From Torymus aiolomorphi (lineage: Eukaryota > Arthropoda > Insecta > Hymenoptera > Torymidae): a DNA stretch of 64,000 bases. The notes beneath the pieces are model-generated. The model made no database searches. It worked only from the letters and a program-made list of their open reading frames with translations, and was not told where the DNA came from. The stretch is from positions 180,434,104 to 180,498,103 of the forward strand of contig CM070873.1 in the NCBI GenBank assembly GCA_036365515.1, in the 5' to 3' direction. Both the position numbers and the translations under genes were made by a program. This document shows positions 34,103 to 46,650 of this stretch, piece by piece (position 1 is the stretch's first letter; each line of letters opens with the position of its first letter).

Positions 34103-34182
34103 TCGACCTCACCGGGAATCAAACCCACGATCTTTGGGTTACTACGCACGCACGCTATCCGTTACGGTATCGCTCGCTTGAA
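34103..34182 (-). repeat. tRNA-derived (SINE-like) segment
   Basis: Read on the minus strand: 'taccgtaacggatagcg' as a Pol III A box and, about 40 bases on, 'ggtttgattcccgg' as a B box. The 5' and 3' ends do not pair as an acceptor stem, so this is not a functional tRNA gene. A tail 'aaaaatttttatgtaaaata' follows. A tRNA-headed SINE or tRNA pseudogene inserted into the motif-array element fits best. Confidence 0.6.
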
Positions 34183-37100
34183 GGACTTCGGACATTTTAA
34201 TCTATATAAGTTGCACTTTCCACGATTATTTAATTGTTATAATTTTGATTCTTTTTATTTAAAATAATTATGGATTTAATAAATTATTTATTTAATTCGT
34301 TAAATTGAAACAATATAGTGTCGGTAAGGTAGAAATCAAACCTGTATACTGAATAGATTTTTCTAAATAACGAAAATATTAACTTGAATTATTACTCTGA
34401 ATAAACATGTTTTAGTATTTAAATATATTCTGAGTATAGTATTTAAATATATGGTGAGCGTCAAAATTGTGTTTCACCAAAAACCTGTTTAAAAATTATT
34501 TGAATAAAAGAAAAATTGCAATGTCGATAAGTAGGGATCTGCGTTTTCGTCATTTTTCAATAAATATTGCAGCAAACTTGCTAAAATATTTCGTGAAATT
34601 TTGTGTCCTCTATTTAGTGCATACACAAAATATTTCAGAAAAGTCTCAGAAACCTTTCCTGTAATGATAGTGGGAACTTTTAACGTAACATTTCTTGTGA
34701 TTACAAGAAATTATTTTTTTTAATTTAAATTTATTTTTTAAAAAATAAAAATTGTTAATGTTTAATTTTAAATTGATTTAAAAAAATATTGAAATCTCTT
34801 TTTTATTATAAAATTTATTTAAAAAATTCTTTAAATTTAAAATAAAAATTAAGATTTTACGTAAAATATTTCTGCAAGATTGTGGAAATATTGGTCCAAA
34901 AAGTTTATGACGGAGATATGAATATTTCGAGAAACGTTGCAGAAAAGGTTCTGCAAGATTTTGTGGAAAGTTTCGAGTATCATTCCGAAAAAGGTTTCTG
35001 AAACATTTCTGCAATATTTTATGTAAGGATTGAGCAGAGGTCATGAATATTTCACGAAATATTATGGCAAGTTTTCTTGAAAATTTCATGAAATATTTCA
35101 TGCAGGCTTCTTGTTAAGAAACTAGAAACATTACAGAAAATCTTACAGAAAGATTTCGGGAAAGTTTCTCGAAATTATTCATAATATAGCCTGGAAATTT
35201 TTCACTGAATATTTCTGCAGCCTTGCAGAAATATTTCTTGAAAGTTTACAAGAAAATTTGTGGAAATCTTCTCACTATCATTCCGAAAAAGGTTTCTGCA
35301 ACATTTCTACAATATTTCGTGTAAGGATTGAACAGAGGTCATGAATATTTCACGACATATTGTGGCAGGTTTTCTGAAATATTTCTCGCAAATTTCTTGT
35401 TAAGAAACTACAAACATTACAGGAAATCTTGCATAAAGGTTTCAGCAAAGTTTCACCAAAGATTCATAACTTAGTCTGGAAATTTTTAAAGCAATATTTC
35501 TGAAATAAACAAAACCTATGAAGTTATATTTAAATAAGTGTTCTCGACCACACAAAATATTTCAGAAAAGTTTGAGAAACGATCTCCGAATGATAGTATA
35601 CTACCTATAGGAATGTTCACTTAACTTTTCATGTAAACTTTCGAAAAATGATTTTGCACGGTTGCAGAAACATTCGTTGAAACATTTCCAGGCCAAGTTA
35701 TGAATATTTAAAGAAACTTTACAGAAATCTTTGTCCAAGATTTTATGTAAGATTTCTAGTTTCTTATCAAGAAGCTTCCATGAAATATTTCATGAAATGT
35801 TTCAGCAATCTTGCCACAATATTTCGTGAAATATTCATAACCTCTGTTAAAACCTTACATAAAATATTGCAGCAGGATTGCAGAAACGTATTCCGAAATG
35901 ATAATGGCAATGTTTCCACAACTTTTCTTGTAAACTTTCGAGAAATATTTCTGAAGGGTTGCAGAAATATTAGTTGAAAAATTTCCTGGCCGAGTTATGA
36001 ATATTTCGAGAAACTTTACGTAAATCTTTCTGCCAGATGTCCTGTAATGTTTCTAGTTTCTTAAGAAGAAGCTTGCATGAAATATTTCATGAAAGATTTC
36101 AGAAAACTTACCACAATATTTCGTGAAATATCCATCATGAGTGCCCTTTAAATCTTTCAGGAATGGCTGATGAAAGTTTTCTACAATGTTTCTTGAAATA
36201 TAAGAGGAAAGGTTTCAGCAATGTTTCTGTATTATTGCCGCAATGTTGTGTCAATCTTCTTGAAATATTTCTTGAAATATTTCATGGGAATATATCGTGC
36301 TATGTGTGCGAGAAAACTCTGCGCGGAAACGTTCTAAAAACTTTCCTTGAAAAAATGCTTGAAAATATGCTAATAGAAATATATCTATTCCAAGTGCAAT
36401 CATTTTCCAAACTAATATAAAAAATATTCGAATAAATCCTAGTTATTTAAAAGAAAATTACGGGCAAAAGTTCCAGAGAACATTTCACGGAATATTGTGG
36501 CAAGTTTTCTGAAAACTTTCATGAAATATTTCATGCAAGCTTCTTGATAAGAAACTAGAAACATTACAGGAAATCTTACAGAAAGATTTCGGCAAAGTTT
36601 TTCGAAAATATTGATAATCTAGCCTGGAAAATTTTCAACGAATATTTCTGCAACCTTCTCGAAATATTTCTCGAAAGATTACACGAAAAGTTGTGGAAAC
36701 ATTTCTTCGTTCATTCCGAAGAACGTTTCAGAAACATTTCTGCAATATTTTGTGTAAGGGTTGAACAGAGGTTATGAATATTCCAAAAAATATTGTGTCA
36801 AGTTTTCTGAAACATTTCATGAAATATTTCATGCAATCTTCTTGTTAAGAAACTAGAAACCTAACATGAAATCTTGCAGAAATATTCCGGCAACGTTTCT
36901 CGAAATATTCATAATTTGACTTGAAAATATTTCAACGAATATTTCTGCAACCTTACAAAAATGTTCGAAAAAGGTTTCTAAAACGTTGTAGAAAAATTTT
37001 AGAAAATATTTATATCTTTCCTTGAATAGAAATCGAAAATATTGTGAAAATTTCGTTTTAGAACAGGAAGCCTGCATAAAATAATTCTATAAATGTTTCA

Positions 37101-37294
37101 CAAAACTTGCCAAAATATTTCGGGAAATGTTTATGTCCATAAATATTTCTGAAAAGTTTTAGAGGTATTGGTTGAAAAAGTTCGTTGTATCTACGCGGTA
37201 TCTAAATATTTCGAGAAACTTTACAATTAGAGACTTTCTTCAATATTTCAATAAATGTTTAAGAAAACTTGCCAAAACATTCCCGGTCAAAAAT

Positions 37295-37556
37295 ATCCAG
37301 CTAGGAAATCCAGCTGGATTTCCATTGGGAATCCAGCTGGATCAGGGTGGATTCACAAGGAGTCACATGGATTTTAGTAGATTTTTTAGCTAGATTCCTA
37401 CTTCAATTCATGTCACATGGGAAATCCATCAGGGAAATCCATATGACATCAAAAGTAGGAATCTAGCTAAAAAATCTACTGAAATCTATGTAAATTCACC
37501 CGGATCCAGCTGGATTTCCCATGTGACATGGATTCAACTGGATTTCCTAGCTGGAT
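37295..37556. mobile_element. 262-bp foldback MITE nested in the motif-array element
   Basis: Near-palindromic: left 'atccagctaggaaatccagc', right its complement, with inner pairs 'tagctagattcctact' and 'agtaggaatctagcta'. Built from repeated 'ggatttcc' and 'atccagctgg'. It interrupts the gaaatatttc text on both sides. Confidence 0.8.
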
Positions 37557-37969
37557 ATTGTTTCGTGAAATGTTTATGTCCTCTGTCCTACCCCGGCACA
37601 TAATATTTCAGACAAGTTTCAGAAACCTTCTCCGTAATAAAAGTGGGAATGTTTGCACAATTTTCTTGTACGTTTATGGAAAATATTTCAGCAAGGTTTC
37701 AGAAATATTGGTTGAAAAAGTTGCAGACCAAATTACGAATATTTCGCGAAACTTTGCCTAAAACAAGATTTTCTGTAATCAAGGAGCTCGCGTGAAATAT
37801 TTCATAAATGTTTCAGAAAATTTTCCAAAATATTTCATGAAATGTTAATGTCTTCCGTCCAATCTAGACAAAAAATATTTCGGAAAAGTTTCAGAAACCT
37901 TCCATGAAATGATAGTCGGAAGGTTTCGCAACATTTCTTGAAATCTTACGTAAAATATTCATGCAAGGT

Positions 37970-40800
37970 TGTAGAAATATTGGTTCAAAAAGTTTGTGAT
38001 CGTGATATGAATATTTCGAGAAACTTTTCTGAAAAGTTTCTGCAAAATTTCGTGTAATTTTTCAAGTATCTTAACAGAAAGCTTGCCTGAAATGTTTCAG
38101 TAAATGTTGCTGCAAACTTGTCAAAACATTTTCCGTTTCGTGAAATGTTTGTGTCCCCTGTCCAGATCATACACGAAATATTTCAGAAAAGTTTCGGAAA
38201 CCTTTCGTGTATAATAGCCGGAATGTTTACGGAACCTTTCAAGTTTCAAGTACTCTTACAGCAAATATTTCTGCAAGATTGTGGGAATATGAATACAAAA
38301 ATTTTTGTACCACCAAAGGAATATTATAAGATACTTATGCAGACAACTTTCTACAAGATTTTGTGTAATGTCTGAAGTATCTTAACAGAAAGCGTGCATC
38401 AGATATTTCAATAAATGTTGCTGCAACTTGTCATAACATTTCGTAAAATGATTGCGTCCCCTGTCCAAACCATACACGAAATACTTCAAAAAAGTTTTAG
38501 AAACCTTCCGTGTAATGATAGTCTGAAGGTTCACGCAACATTTCTTGGAATCTTCCGAAAAAAATTTCTGCAAGGTTGTGGAAATATTGGTTCAAAGAGT
38601 TTGTGATCGTGATATGAATATTTCGAGAAACTTTTAGAAAAGTTTCTACAAGATTTCGTGCAATTTTTCAAGCATCTTAACAGAAAGCTTGCTTGAAATG
38701 TTTCAGTAAATGTTGCCACAAACTTGCCAAAACATTTCGTGAAAGGTTTGTGTCCTCTGTCCAATCCATATACAAAATATTTCAGAAAAGTTTCAGAAAC
38801 GTTCCGTGAAATGATAGTCGTAAGGTTTACGCAAAATTTCTTGGAATCTTATGCACAATATTTCTGCAAGGTTGTGGAAATATTGGTTCAAAAAGTTTGT
38901 GATCTCGATATGAATATTTCGAGAAACTTTTCAGAAAAGTTTCTGCAAGTTTTCGTGTAATTTTCCAAACATCCGACCAGAAAGTTTGCGTGAAATATTT
39001 CAGTAAACGTTGTCGCAAACTTGTCAAAACATTTTCCATTTCGTGAAATGTGTATCCCCTGTCCAGATCATACACGAAATATTTCAGAAAAGTTTCGGAA
39101 ACCTTCCGTGTATATGTTTACGGAACCTTTCAAGTTTCAAGTATTCTTACAGAAAATATTTCTGCAAGGTTGTGGAAATATTGGTTCAAAAAGTTTGTGA
39201 TCTCGATATGAATATTTCAAGAAACTTTTCAGAAAAGTTTCTGCAAGACTTCGTGTAATTTTTCAAGTAACTTCACAGAAAGCTAGCTTGTAATGTTTTA
39301 GTAAATGTTGCCACAAACTTGCCAAAACATTTCGTGAAAGGTTTGTGTCCTCTGTCCAATCCATACACAAAATATTTCAGAAAAGTTTCAGAAACGTTCC
39401 GTGAAATGATAGTCGGAAGGTTTACTCAACAATTCTTGTAATCTTACGCAAAATATTTCGGCAAGTTTGTGGAAATATTGGTTCAAAAACTTCGTGATCT
39501 CGATATGATTATTTCGAGAAACTTTTCAGAAAACTTTCTGCAAGATTTCGTGTAATATTTCAAGTATCTTAACATAAAGCTTGCGTGAAATGTTTCAGTA
39601 AATGTTGTCGCAAACTTGCCAAACCATTTCGTGAATGGTTTGTGTCCTCTGTCCAAACCATACACAAAATCTTTCAGAAAAGTTTCAGAAACGTTCCGTG
39701 AAATGATAGTCGGGAGGTTTACGCAACATTTCTTGGAATTTTACGCAAAATATTTCTGCAAGGTTGTGGAAATATTGGTTCAAACAGTTTGTGATCGTGA
39801 TATGAATATTTCGAGAAACTTTTCAGAAAAATTTCTGCAAGATTTCGTGTAATTTTTCAAACATCCGACCAGAAAGCTTGCGTGAAATGTTTCAGTAAAC
39901 GTTGTCGCAAACTTGCCGAAACATTTCGTGAAAGGTTTGCCTCCTCTGCCCAATCCATACGCGAAATATTTCAGAGAAGTTTCAGAAACGTTCCGTGAAA
40001 TGATAGTCGGAAGGTTTACGCAACATTTCTTGTGATCTTACGCAAAATATTTCGGCAAGTTTGTGGAAATATTGGTTCAAAAACTTCATGATCTCGATAT
40101 GATTATTTCGAGAAACTTTTCAGAAAAGTTTCTGTAAGATTTCGTGTAATATTTCAAGTATCTTAACATAAAGTTTGCGTGAAATGTTGCAGTAAACGTT
40201 GTCGCAAACTTGCCAAAACATTTCGTGAAAGGTTTGCCTCCTCTGCCCAATCCATACGCGAAATATTTCAGAGAAGTTTCAGAAACGTTCCGTGAAATGA
40301 TAGTCGGAAGGTTTACGCAACATTTCATGGAATCTTACGCAAAATATTTCTGCAAGATTTTGGAAATATTGGTTCAAAAAGTTTGTGATCTCGATATGAA
40401 TATTTCAAGAAACTTTTCAGAAAAGTTTCTGCAAGATTTCGTGTAATTTTTCAAGTAACTTAACAGAAAGCTAGCTTGTAATATTTTGGTAAATTTTGCG
40501 AGAAACTTGACAAAACTTTTCGTGAAAGGTTTGTGTTCTCTGTCCAATCCATACACAAAATATTTCAGAAAAGTTTCAGTAATGTTTCGTGAAATGATAG
40601 CCGGAAGGTTTACGCAACATTTCTTGGAATCTTACGCAAAATATTTGTGCAAGGTTGTGGAAATAGTGGTTCAAAAAGTTTGTGATCTCGATATGAATAT
40701 TTCAAGAAACTTTTCAGAAAAGTTTCTGCAAGATTTCGTGTTATTTTTCAAGCATCCGAACAGAAAGCTTGGTTGAAATGTTTCAGTAAACGTTGCCGCA
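37970..40800 (+). repeat. 297-bp tandem array, about 10 units
   Basis: The marker 'gtttgtgatctcgatatgaa' (with small variants) recurs at about 37992, 38599, 38895, 39193, 39490, 39787, 40084, 40381 and 40678. Spacing is 296-298 once the first, degenerate interval is set aside. Units contain 'gtcctctgtccaatccatac' and 'tgaaatgatagtcggaaggt'. The array arose inside the motif-array element. A strict 297-bp period (99 x 3) leaves many short open frames that I consider non-coding. Confidence 0.93.
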
Positions 40801-41006
40801 AACTTGCCAAAACATTTCGTGAAATTTTCCCATTGGGTGCATCATGAATCTTACACGAAAGGTTTCTGAAAGTTTTCTACAATTTTTCTTGTAATATTAC
40901 AGGAAATATTTTAGCATCCTTTCGTTATTATTGGTACAATATTGTGGCAAGTTTTCTTTGAAATATTTCATGAAATATTTCAGTGCAATATTTCGTGCTA
41001 TGTGGG

Positions 41007-41479
41007 TCTGATCATAGGAGAAAGATAGAATGTAGTTTCACTCCAGTGATAAAGTAATTCCTAAAGAATAACTCGAAAGGAAATGTAATTAAACGCTAGC
41101 TTAATAAATCTCTGTGTTGAATACATCAGATACATCTTACAATAGATAATTAAAGAAAAATATTTTTTTTTTATGTGATAGTATGATATTCACTTTTTAC
41201 AGTAGAAGCTATGTAGTTCGCTTTTTTCTAAGTTTTCGAATAATGCAGTGTTGTGATATCACAAGAATTTAATTTTTTCAAAAGTGTAAATATTAAAATC
41301 GTTTTTAAATAGTTTAATTACTTTAGCGAATATTAAGTTGCAGTAAAATTTATTTATATATTAATTATAATATAATGCGATTATAATAGTTATTTAATTA
41401 AGTTATTCAGTGTAGACAAGCTAATGTTTAATGGTATTTTTTAAGGTTTTTGTGGACAATAAATATATTTTGAAACACA
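41007..41479. other. AT-rich upstream region of the hAT-like gene
   Basis: No gene or repeat boundary seen. Probably the promoter/leader side of the pseudogene that begins at 41480. The element's left terminus was not found here. Confidence 0.35.
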
Positions 41480-41957
41480 ATGGAAAAAACTATGAGTTCT
41501 CAAACACAGCACACCTTATTCTCAGATATATCAAACAATACAATCAGTAATCTACCTGGAGAGAAACTACCAAACAATTCAGATGTTCTTCGATTTCTAT
41601 TTCACATTACTAAAAGTAAAAATGTTAAAGTGAATGATGCTATTAAAATAGTTATCGAAAAAGTCAAAAACTTTTGGACTAAAGCTTCAATAGATACTAA
41701 GAGAATTGATCACTGTAATGAAAAATTAAAAAAACTTTACGACGAATTTCGTAGTTTTCAAAAGTATCTCAATAAACCAAGTGAAAAAAAAAATACCTTT
41801 GTTAATAAATTAAAGAAGTTTTTGGCATATTCCAAAATAATGTATGTAAATCACTTAGTGAAACAGAAAAAAATAGATTACTTTCTCAATCAGTCGATTA
41901 TTTAAGGAGCTATTTTACAAGCAGTAAGTACGAGGTATCGTGTAGTAAATAGTAGCC

Positions 41958-42981
41958 CTAGCGGAAATTTTAAAATGTAAAAAAATGTAATAAAATGTAA
42001 AAAAGAATGTAGAAATTTGTAGTATAAAATAAAGTAGGTAAATGTAGAAAAGTGTAATTTTATGTTGGATTTCGAACACTTCTTACATTTTCCTACATTT
42101 TATTTTATTATGGATAATACTAATTTTTTACTTTTTTTCGTACTTTTTAACATTTATTTACATTTAATTACTTTTCATGAAAAAGCCTTGAATTTTCAAA
42201 TCACTTTACAATTTCTTACATTTTTCTGCAGTATCATACATTTTGTTATACATTCTTATATTTTGTTGCATATTATTACACTTTTCTACATTTTTATGTT
42301 TTTTTTTTGCATTTAATTACATCTTTATACATTTTCGTACATATATTTCTACATTTTCCTCACATATTTTTACATTTCCTTACATATTTCTTCATTTTCT
42401 TACAATTTCTTACATTTAATAAGTTTTTTTATTAGCCCTTTTTTTTAACTTTACGGCGAAAATATTTTATCAAATGTAAAACAATGTAGAAATATGTTAT
42501 AAAATATAAAATAATTTAAAAGAATATAAATAACTGTAAAGAACTGTAAATTGTTAGAAAATGCTACAAAGTTTTACAATATTATTTTTTTTACCAATAA
42601 TGTAAAGTCGATAAAATTTTGAAAATGTAAAAAATGTAATAAAATGCAAGAAAATGTAATAAAAGGTAAAGTAATATAAAAAAATATGAATAATTGTAAA
42701 GAACTGTAAATCGTTACAGAATGCTACAGAATTTTATATTATATTACTTTTTTCTATATTTTCTTCCTTTTTTGTACGAATAATCAAAAATCGAAATAAT
42801 TTTGAAAATGTAAGAAAGTGTAATAAAATGCAAGAAAATGTAACAAAATGTAAAGAAATGTAATGAAATGTAATAGATCATCGAAACCCAACATAAAGAT
42901 ACAGTATTTTACAGATTCATACTAATTCTTACACTGGTGAAACTCTTTTTTACATTTTGCTACATTTTAAATTTCCGCTAG
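41958..42981. mobile_element. 1.0-kb TIR-bounded element built of TGTAA/TTACA motifs, in intron 1
   Basis: Ends pair as CTAGCGGAAATTTTAAAATG on the left and its complement on the right (one T shorter). The interior is almost entirely 'aaaatgtaa' or 'ttacatttt' variants, first in one orientation, then the other. No gene. Same design as the larger element at 33247-41006. Confidence 0.75.
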
Positions 42982-43942
42982 AAAATACTATTACACTATA
43001 AAATGTAAACATTTTACTTCTTATTTAGTTACACATGGAAAAATATCCACTACTGAGAAAGGCTCTGAAATGCTGAATCAAACTGAATATCTAGAAGTTG
43101 GCGAACCAGAAGCAGAAACATCCCAATCTTGTCTCGAAATCAACAAGGATACAGTCATACATACTGCAGGTAAATACTATTTGCAAATATTCTATAAAAA
43201 AGAAATTTAAAAAATATTTTACATAAATACGAATGTATTTATGTAAAACATATATTATTAATTTAATTAAGTTAATTTGTACGAAAGTAATGAATTAATA
43301 ATATAAAATTAAATATACCAAATACTGATTTCAAGAATTCATATTAAAATTAGTGCTTGAATAATTTTATTATAAATTCTTTAATGAGACCAAACAACGT
43401 TGAACAAATATTGGTTCAATCTTTTTTAATTTACTTAAAGGGTACTTACTTAAGGGGGGGGCGGGGAGGACTTTCGAAAAATCGATGTTTTTTTGCATTT
43501 TCTTAAAGTAAAATTTTCAAGTCATTTGGAGCAATATTTCTGAAGCTGTGGAGTTTTAAGTCTTCGCGCCTCTAGCGTAGCGTAATAGGTGCATGAAACT
43601 TTAAACGCGTTTTTCTCAAAACTATAATTTTCAAAGACGGTGTTACTTTTCTCTCAAAAACTATTGCACCGATCCCTATGAAACTTGGCACACTTTCTTA
43701 ACACATAAAATACGAGGCCCCTACACTTTTCTTTTTCTTTTTTTCCAAGATAGAGCCAAAAAATGGCGGAATTTTTAAGGGGGGTTTATACCAAACCATT
43801 TTTTTGTATTAAATTGTACTTTTAAAAAAAGGGGTGATGTGAAATAAAATATCACTTAAATATCTTAAAAGTATTTCAAATACGTGATAAAATAAGCCCA
43901 TATAGAAGTCTCTAGGATCATCTTATATTAAGTTACGTAAAT

Positions 43943-44305
43943 TGTAAAATTTTGGCTTTGCCGTAACCTACAGCTTCAACGGATTGGTCAATCTTAATGT
44001 ATCTGGTTTTAAATTGTTGGTATTTTATGCCATTCCGGCCTGAAGAGTTGTAGGAATAAAAATTGTTTTGTTAACTATTTTTTTAAGTCCAAAAACTATA
44101 AAATGCATCAATTTCATGAATTTTAAGAAATTTATACAGTTTTTGATCTTTAAAAGATACTTACTCAAAAAAATTTAATTCTTGCAACTCTTCAGGCCGG
44201 AATGGCACCAAATACTAACAATTTAAGCCTAGATTCATCAAGATTGATCAATCCGTTGGACCTGTAGGTTACGGCAAACATCAAATTTTCATATTTTCCA
44301 GAAAA
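43943..44305. repeat. Long inverted repeat (hairpin 1)
   Basis: Arms of about 150-170 bases around a centre near 44125. For example 'gccattccggcctgaagagt' at about 44031 pairs with 'actcttcaggccggaatggc' at about 44186, and 'gccgtaacctacag' pairs with 'ctgtaggttacggc'. Inside the middle TTAA element. Confidence 0.85.
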
Positions 44306-44314
44306 CAGCTTTTA

Positions 44315-44706
44315 ATGGAGTCCGAAAGTCAATTAAAAATTCAAATTTCGCGCCACAATATAGCAGACAAAAAAATAAGTAATTTGCCTATAACAAATAG
44401 TAAAAACAATATTACGGAAAACCAGGACTGCATTACCCTCAGTTACATTATTATCTATCATTTTACAAAGTATTTCGCTGAATGGCATTTGAATTACTTG
44501 AGACATTATTCAAATGCCATTCAGCGAAATATTTATATAGAAACTTCAAACTTTGTAAAATGATAGATAGTAATGTAACGGAGGGCAATGCAGTCCTGGT
44601 TTTCCGTAATATTGTTTTTACTATTTGTTATAGGCAAATTACTTATTTTTTTATCTGCTATATTGTGGCGCGAAATTTGAATTTTTAATTGACTTTCGGA
44701 CCCCCT
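44315..44706. mobile_element. Innermost TTAA-target foldback element (hairpin 2)
   Basis: Almost perfect ~190-base arms: 'gtccgaaagtcaattaaaaa' at about 44319 pairs with 'tttttaattgactttcggac' near 44700, and 'aaatgccattcagcgaaata' near the centre pairs with 'tatttcgctgaatggcattt'. TTAA lies on both outer sides (about 44311-44314 and 44707-44710). No coding function. Confidence 0.82.
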
Positions 44707-46271
44707 TAAGATGATATGGAGCCGTACCCATTTTTTTCAATTACTCACCTGCCAAAAAAAATGTTTAGCTTAAACATTGAATTTAGATTATATATTGAAC
44801 AAATACAGCATTAACTGTAAATTTTTACTCTTAATAGTCACAATAATTCAATCTATATACGATGAGATCAGTTATCGATGAAGCATCAAAGGTTTTAAAT
44901 AAAATGAATCTAAGGTTTAAATTTTAGTAGATACAAAAAAAGTAGATTATTGTACTTATACAGACAATTCGACATAAGAAAGTTATAAATTATTTAAAGT
45001 AAAATTCAATTCCAAAGTCTAACACACTTAATTTTTGTATTAGTTACTTACTTACAAGTTACTTATTTAAAATTATGAGAAAATCAAAAATATCATTGCT
45101 CGCTAGCTTGATAAAATTTAATAAATAAATCAATTAATATAAATGATTATGATTAGTTATAGTTCAATTTTTTCAATTTAATTTGAAAAACAGCATGTAT
45201 TTAGTAAAATCAAGAGATAAACTTTTCTATCAGCTTATGAGTCCATGTAAATTATGAGTTTTCTTGAAAATGGCTTCGAAACTCTAAAAAATTAGTCATT
45301 TACCTTAAAATTTATAGAATTAGTAATCTTCTGAGTATGAGCTTTAACTACTTTAACTCATTTTTTGGTAAACTTATTGTTCGCAAAAACTACTCATCAA
45401 AAGTTAACAGCAAGTCTGGAGTGAATAATTAGGTTAGGAAATTTCAGAAGTATTAGCTTATGCAAGTATTAGCCTTATACGTTGCGCCCCCTAGTTTTCT
45501 AGGTTCAAGGAGGGACATTTAAAATTTGAAATACTAATTTGACTGCATAACATAAACATTAGAAACCACAATAAAAAAAATTTGATTTATATTGGAATAT
45601 TTTTTAGTTCCATAAATTTCCTTAAAAAAAAAAAACGAGTTTGAGCATTTTTTTACATTTTGAGCTCTATGTCTTTTAAATTTTGGAATATATGCACCAA
45701 AGTTTGTTTACACATTCAGAAGGATATTTATAATTAAAAAACAAAATAAAAAAAAGATTTTTGAAAAATTTTTTGGTATAAACCCCCCTTAAGCGAAAAT
45801 CGGGTATTTTTCTTTATTTAGTCACCAAAAATTGAAAAAAAACTGTAGGGGCCTCGCAAAATTATTCTTCTAACCAAATCTACTTTATTTGTTGATTTCT
45901 GATAATCCGTTCGTGAGCTGCAGATCACCTTTTTTCGGAGGCGCCGTCAATCATGCTTCGTCAGCTGCACAAAAATTAATATTTTTACGTGAAAATTTTA
46001 CAATATTTTCTTAAAGAGTTGACTTAAAATGTGTAAAGAAATTCAATTTATAAACTTTTACCAATCCTTAAAAAAAAATTCACAAAAATGCACCTTTTTT
46101 CGAACTTCAGACCCCCCACCCCCCTTAAAGGGTGATTACACAATATTGGTCCAATACCTGTACAGTGTTTTTGTTTTATTAATTTTTTTAAATATTAAAG
46201 CCTCCGCTGCCTTTTAATGGTTTATTAAACTTTTGAAAGTATAAGTAGCGGTTCAAGTAAGTCAAAGAAAT

Positions 46272-46650
46272 TGATTTTAATTTCTTCAACATGTGTAAAA
46301 TGACATTGTTGAAACAAGCATTTTTAAAAATGATTTTTTGACACGAAATTTTTGTCAATTTGTTTAAATAATTTCGTCGAAAAATTTGTTCTCATTTTTC
46401 ATAATAGGTTTTTATTTTTTTATTTTTTGCTTCCTCCTAGAGGAAGTTATATAAAAAACTATTACAAAGCTTCCTCTAGATGAAGCAAAAAATAAAAAAA
46501 TAAAAAAAACAATATGGAAAATGTGAACAAATTTTTCCACGAATTTATTTAAACAAATTGACAATAATTTCGTGTCAAAAAATCATTTCTAAAAATGTTT
46601 GTTTCAACAATATCATTTTACACATGCTGTCGAAATTAAATAGTGATAAA
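46272..46650. repeat. Long inverted repeat (hairpin 3) in intron 2
   Basis: Arms of about 170-180 bases around 46465, with pairs such as 'tgtgtaaaatgacattgttg' against 'caacaatatcattttacaca' and 'ttttttgacacgaaat' against 'atttcgtgtcaaaaaa'. Central 'gcttcctc…gaggaag' elements add a second short hairpin. No TIR superfamily recognised. Confidence 0.8.

Larger units (their letters stand above)
33247..41006. mobile_element. 7.8-kb TIR-bounded element composed of a short palindromic motif
   Basis: Ends are inverted: CCCACATAGCACGAAATATT on the left, 'aatatttcgtgctatgtggg' on the right. Nearly the whole interior consists of variants of 'gaaatatttc', 'tttcagaaa', 'tttcatgaaa' and 'tttctgcaa' in both orientations. 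No gene is present. Interruptions: a tRNA-derived segment with AT-rich flanks (about 33960-34460), AT-rich DNA at about 34670-34860, and a 262-bp foldback element (37295-37556). An internal copy of the terminus ('atatcgtgctatgtgtg') at about 36293-36309 suggests a composite of two elements. A target duplication could not be defined. Confidence 0.75.
43779..45788. mobile_element. Middle TTAA-target element, nested
   Basis: Ends GGGGGGTTTATACCAAACCA and the complement of 'ggggggtttataccaaa', flanked by TTAA at 43775-43778 and 45789-45792. Nested in the outer TTAA element; no gene. Confidence 0.72.
43454..46124. mobile_element. Outer TTAA-target element in intron 2
   Basis: G-run TIRs (GGGGGGGGCGGGGAGGACTT on the left, C-run complement on the right) lie between TTAA copies at 43450-43453 and 46125-46128. 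TTAA duplication is the mark of piggyBac/Kolobok-type elements. No transposase is present. Confidence 0.75.

Noticed and set aside
34103..34182. Functional tRNA gene
   Set aside because: Both Pol III boxes are recognisable but the ends do not form an acceptor stem, so it is listed as a tRNA-derived repeat.
33247..41006. CRISPR-like regularity in the 7.8-kb repeat region
   Set aside because: Repeats are not separated by unique spacers. Unit variants are continuous, the longer period is 297 bp and the setting is eukaryotic.
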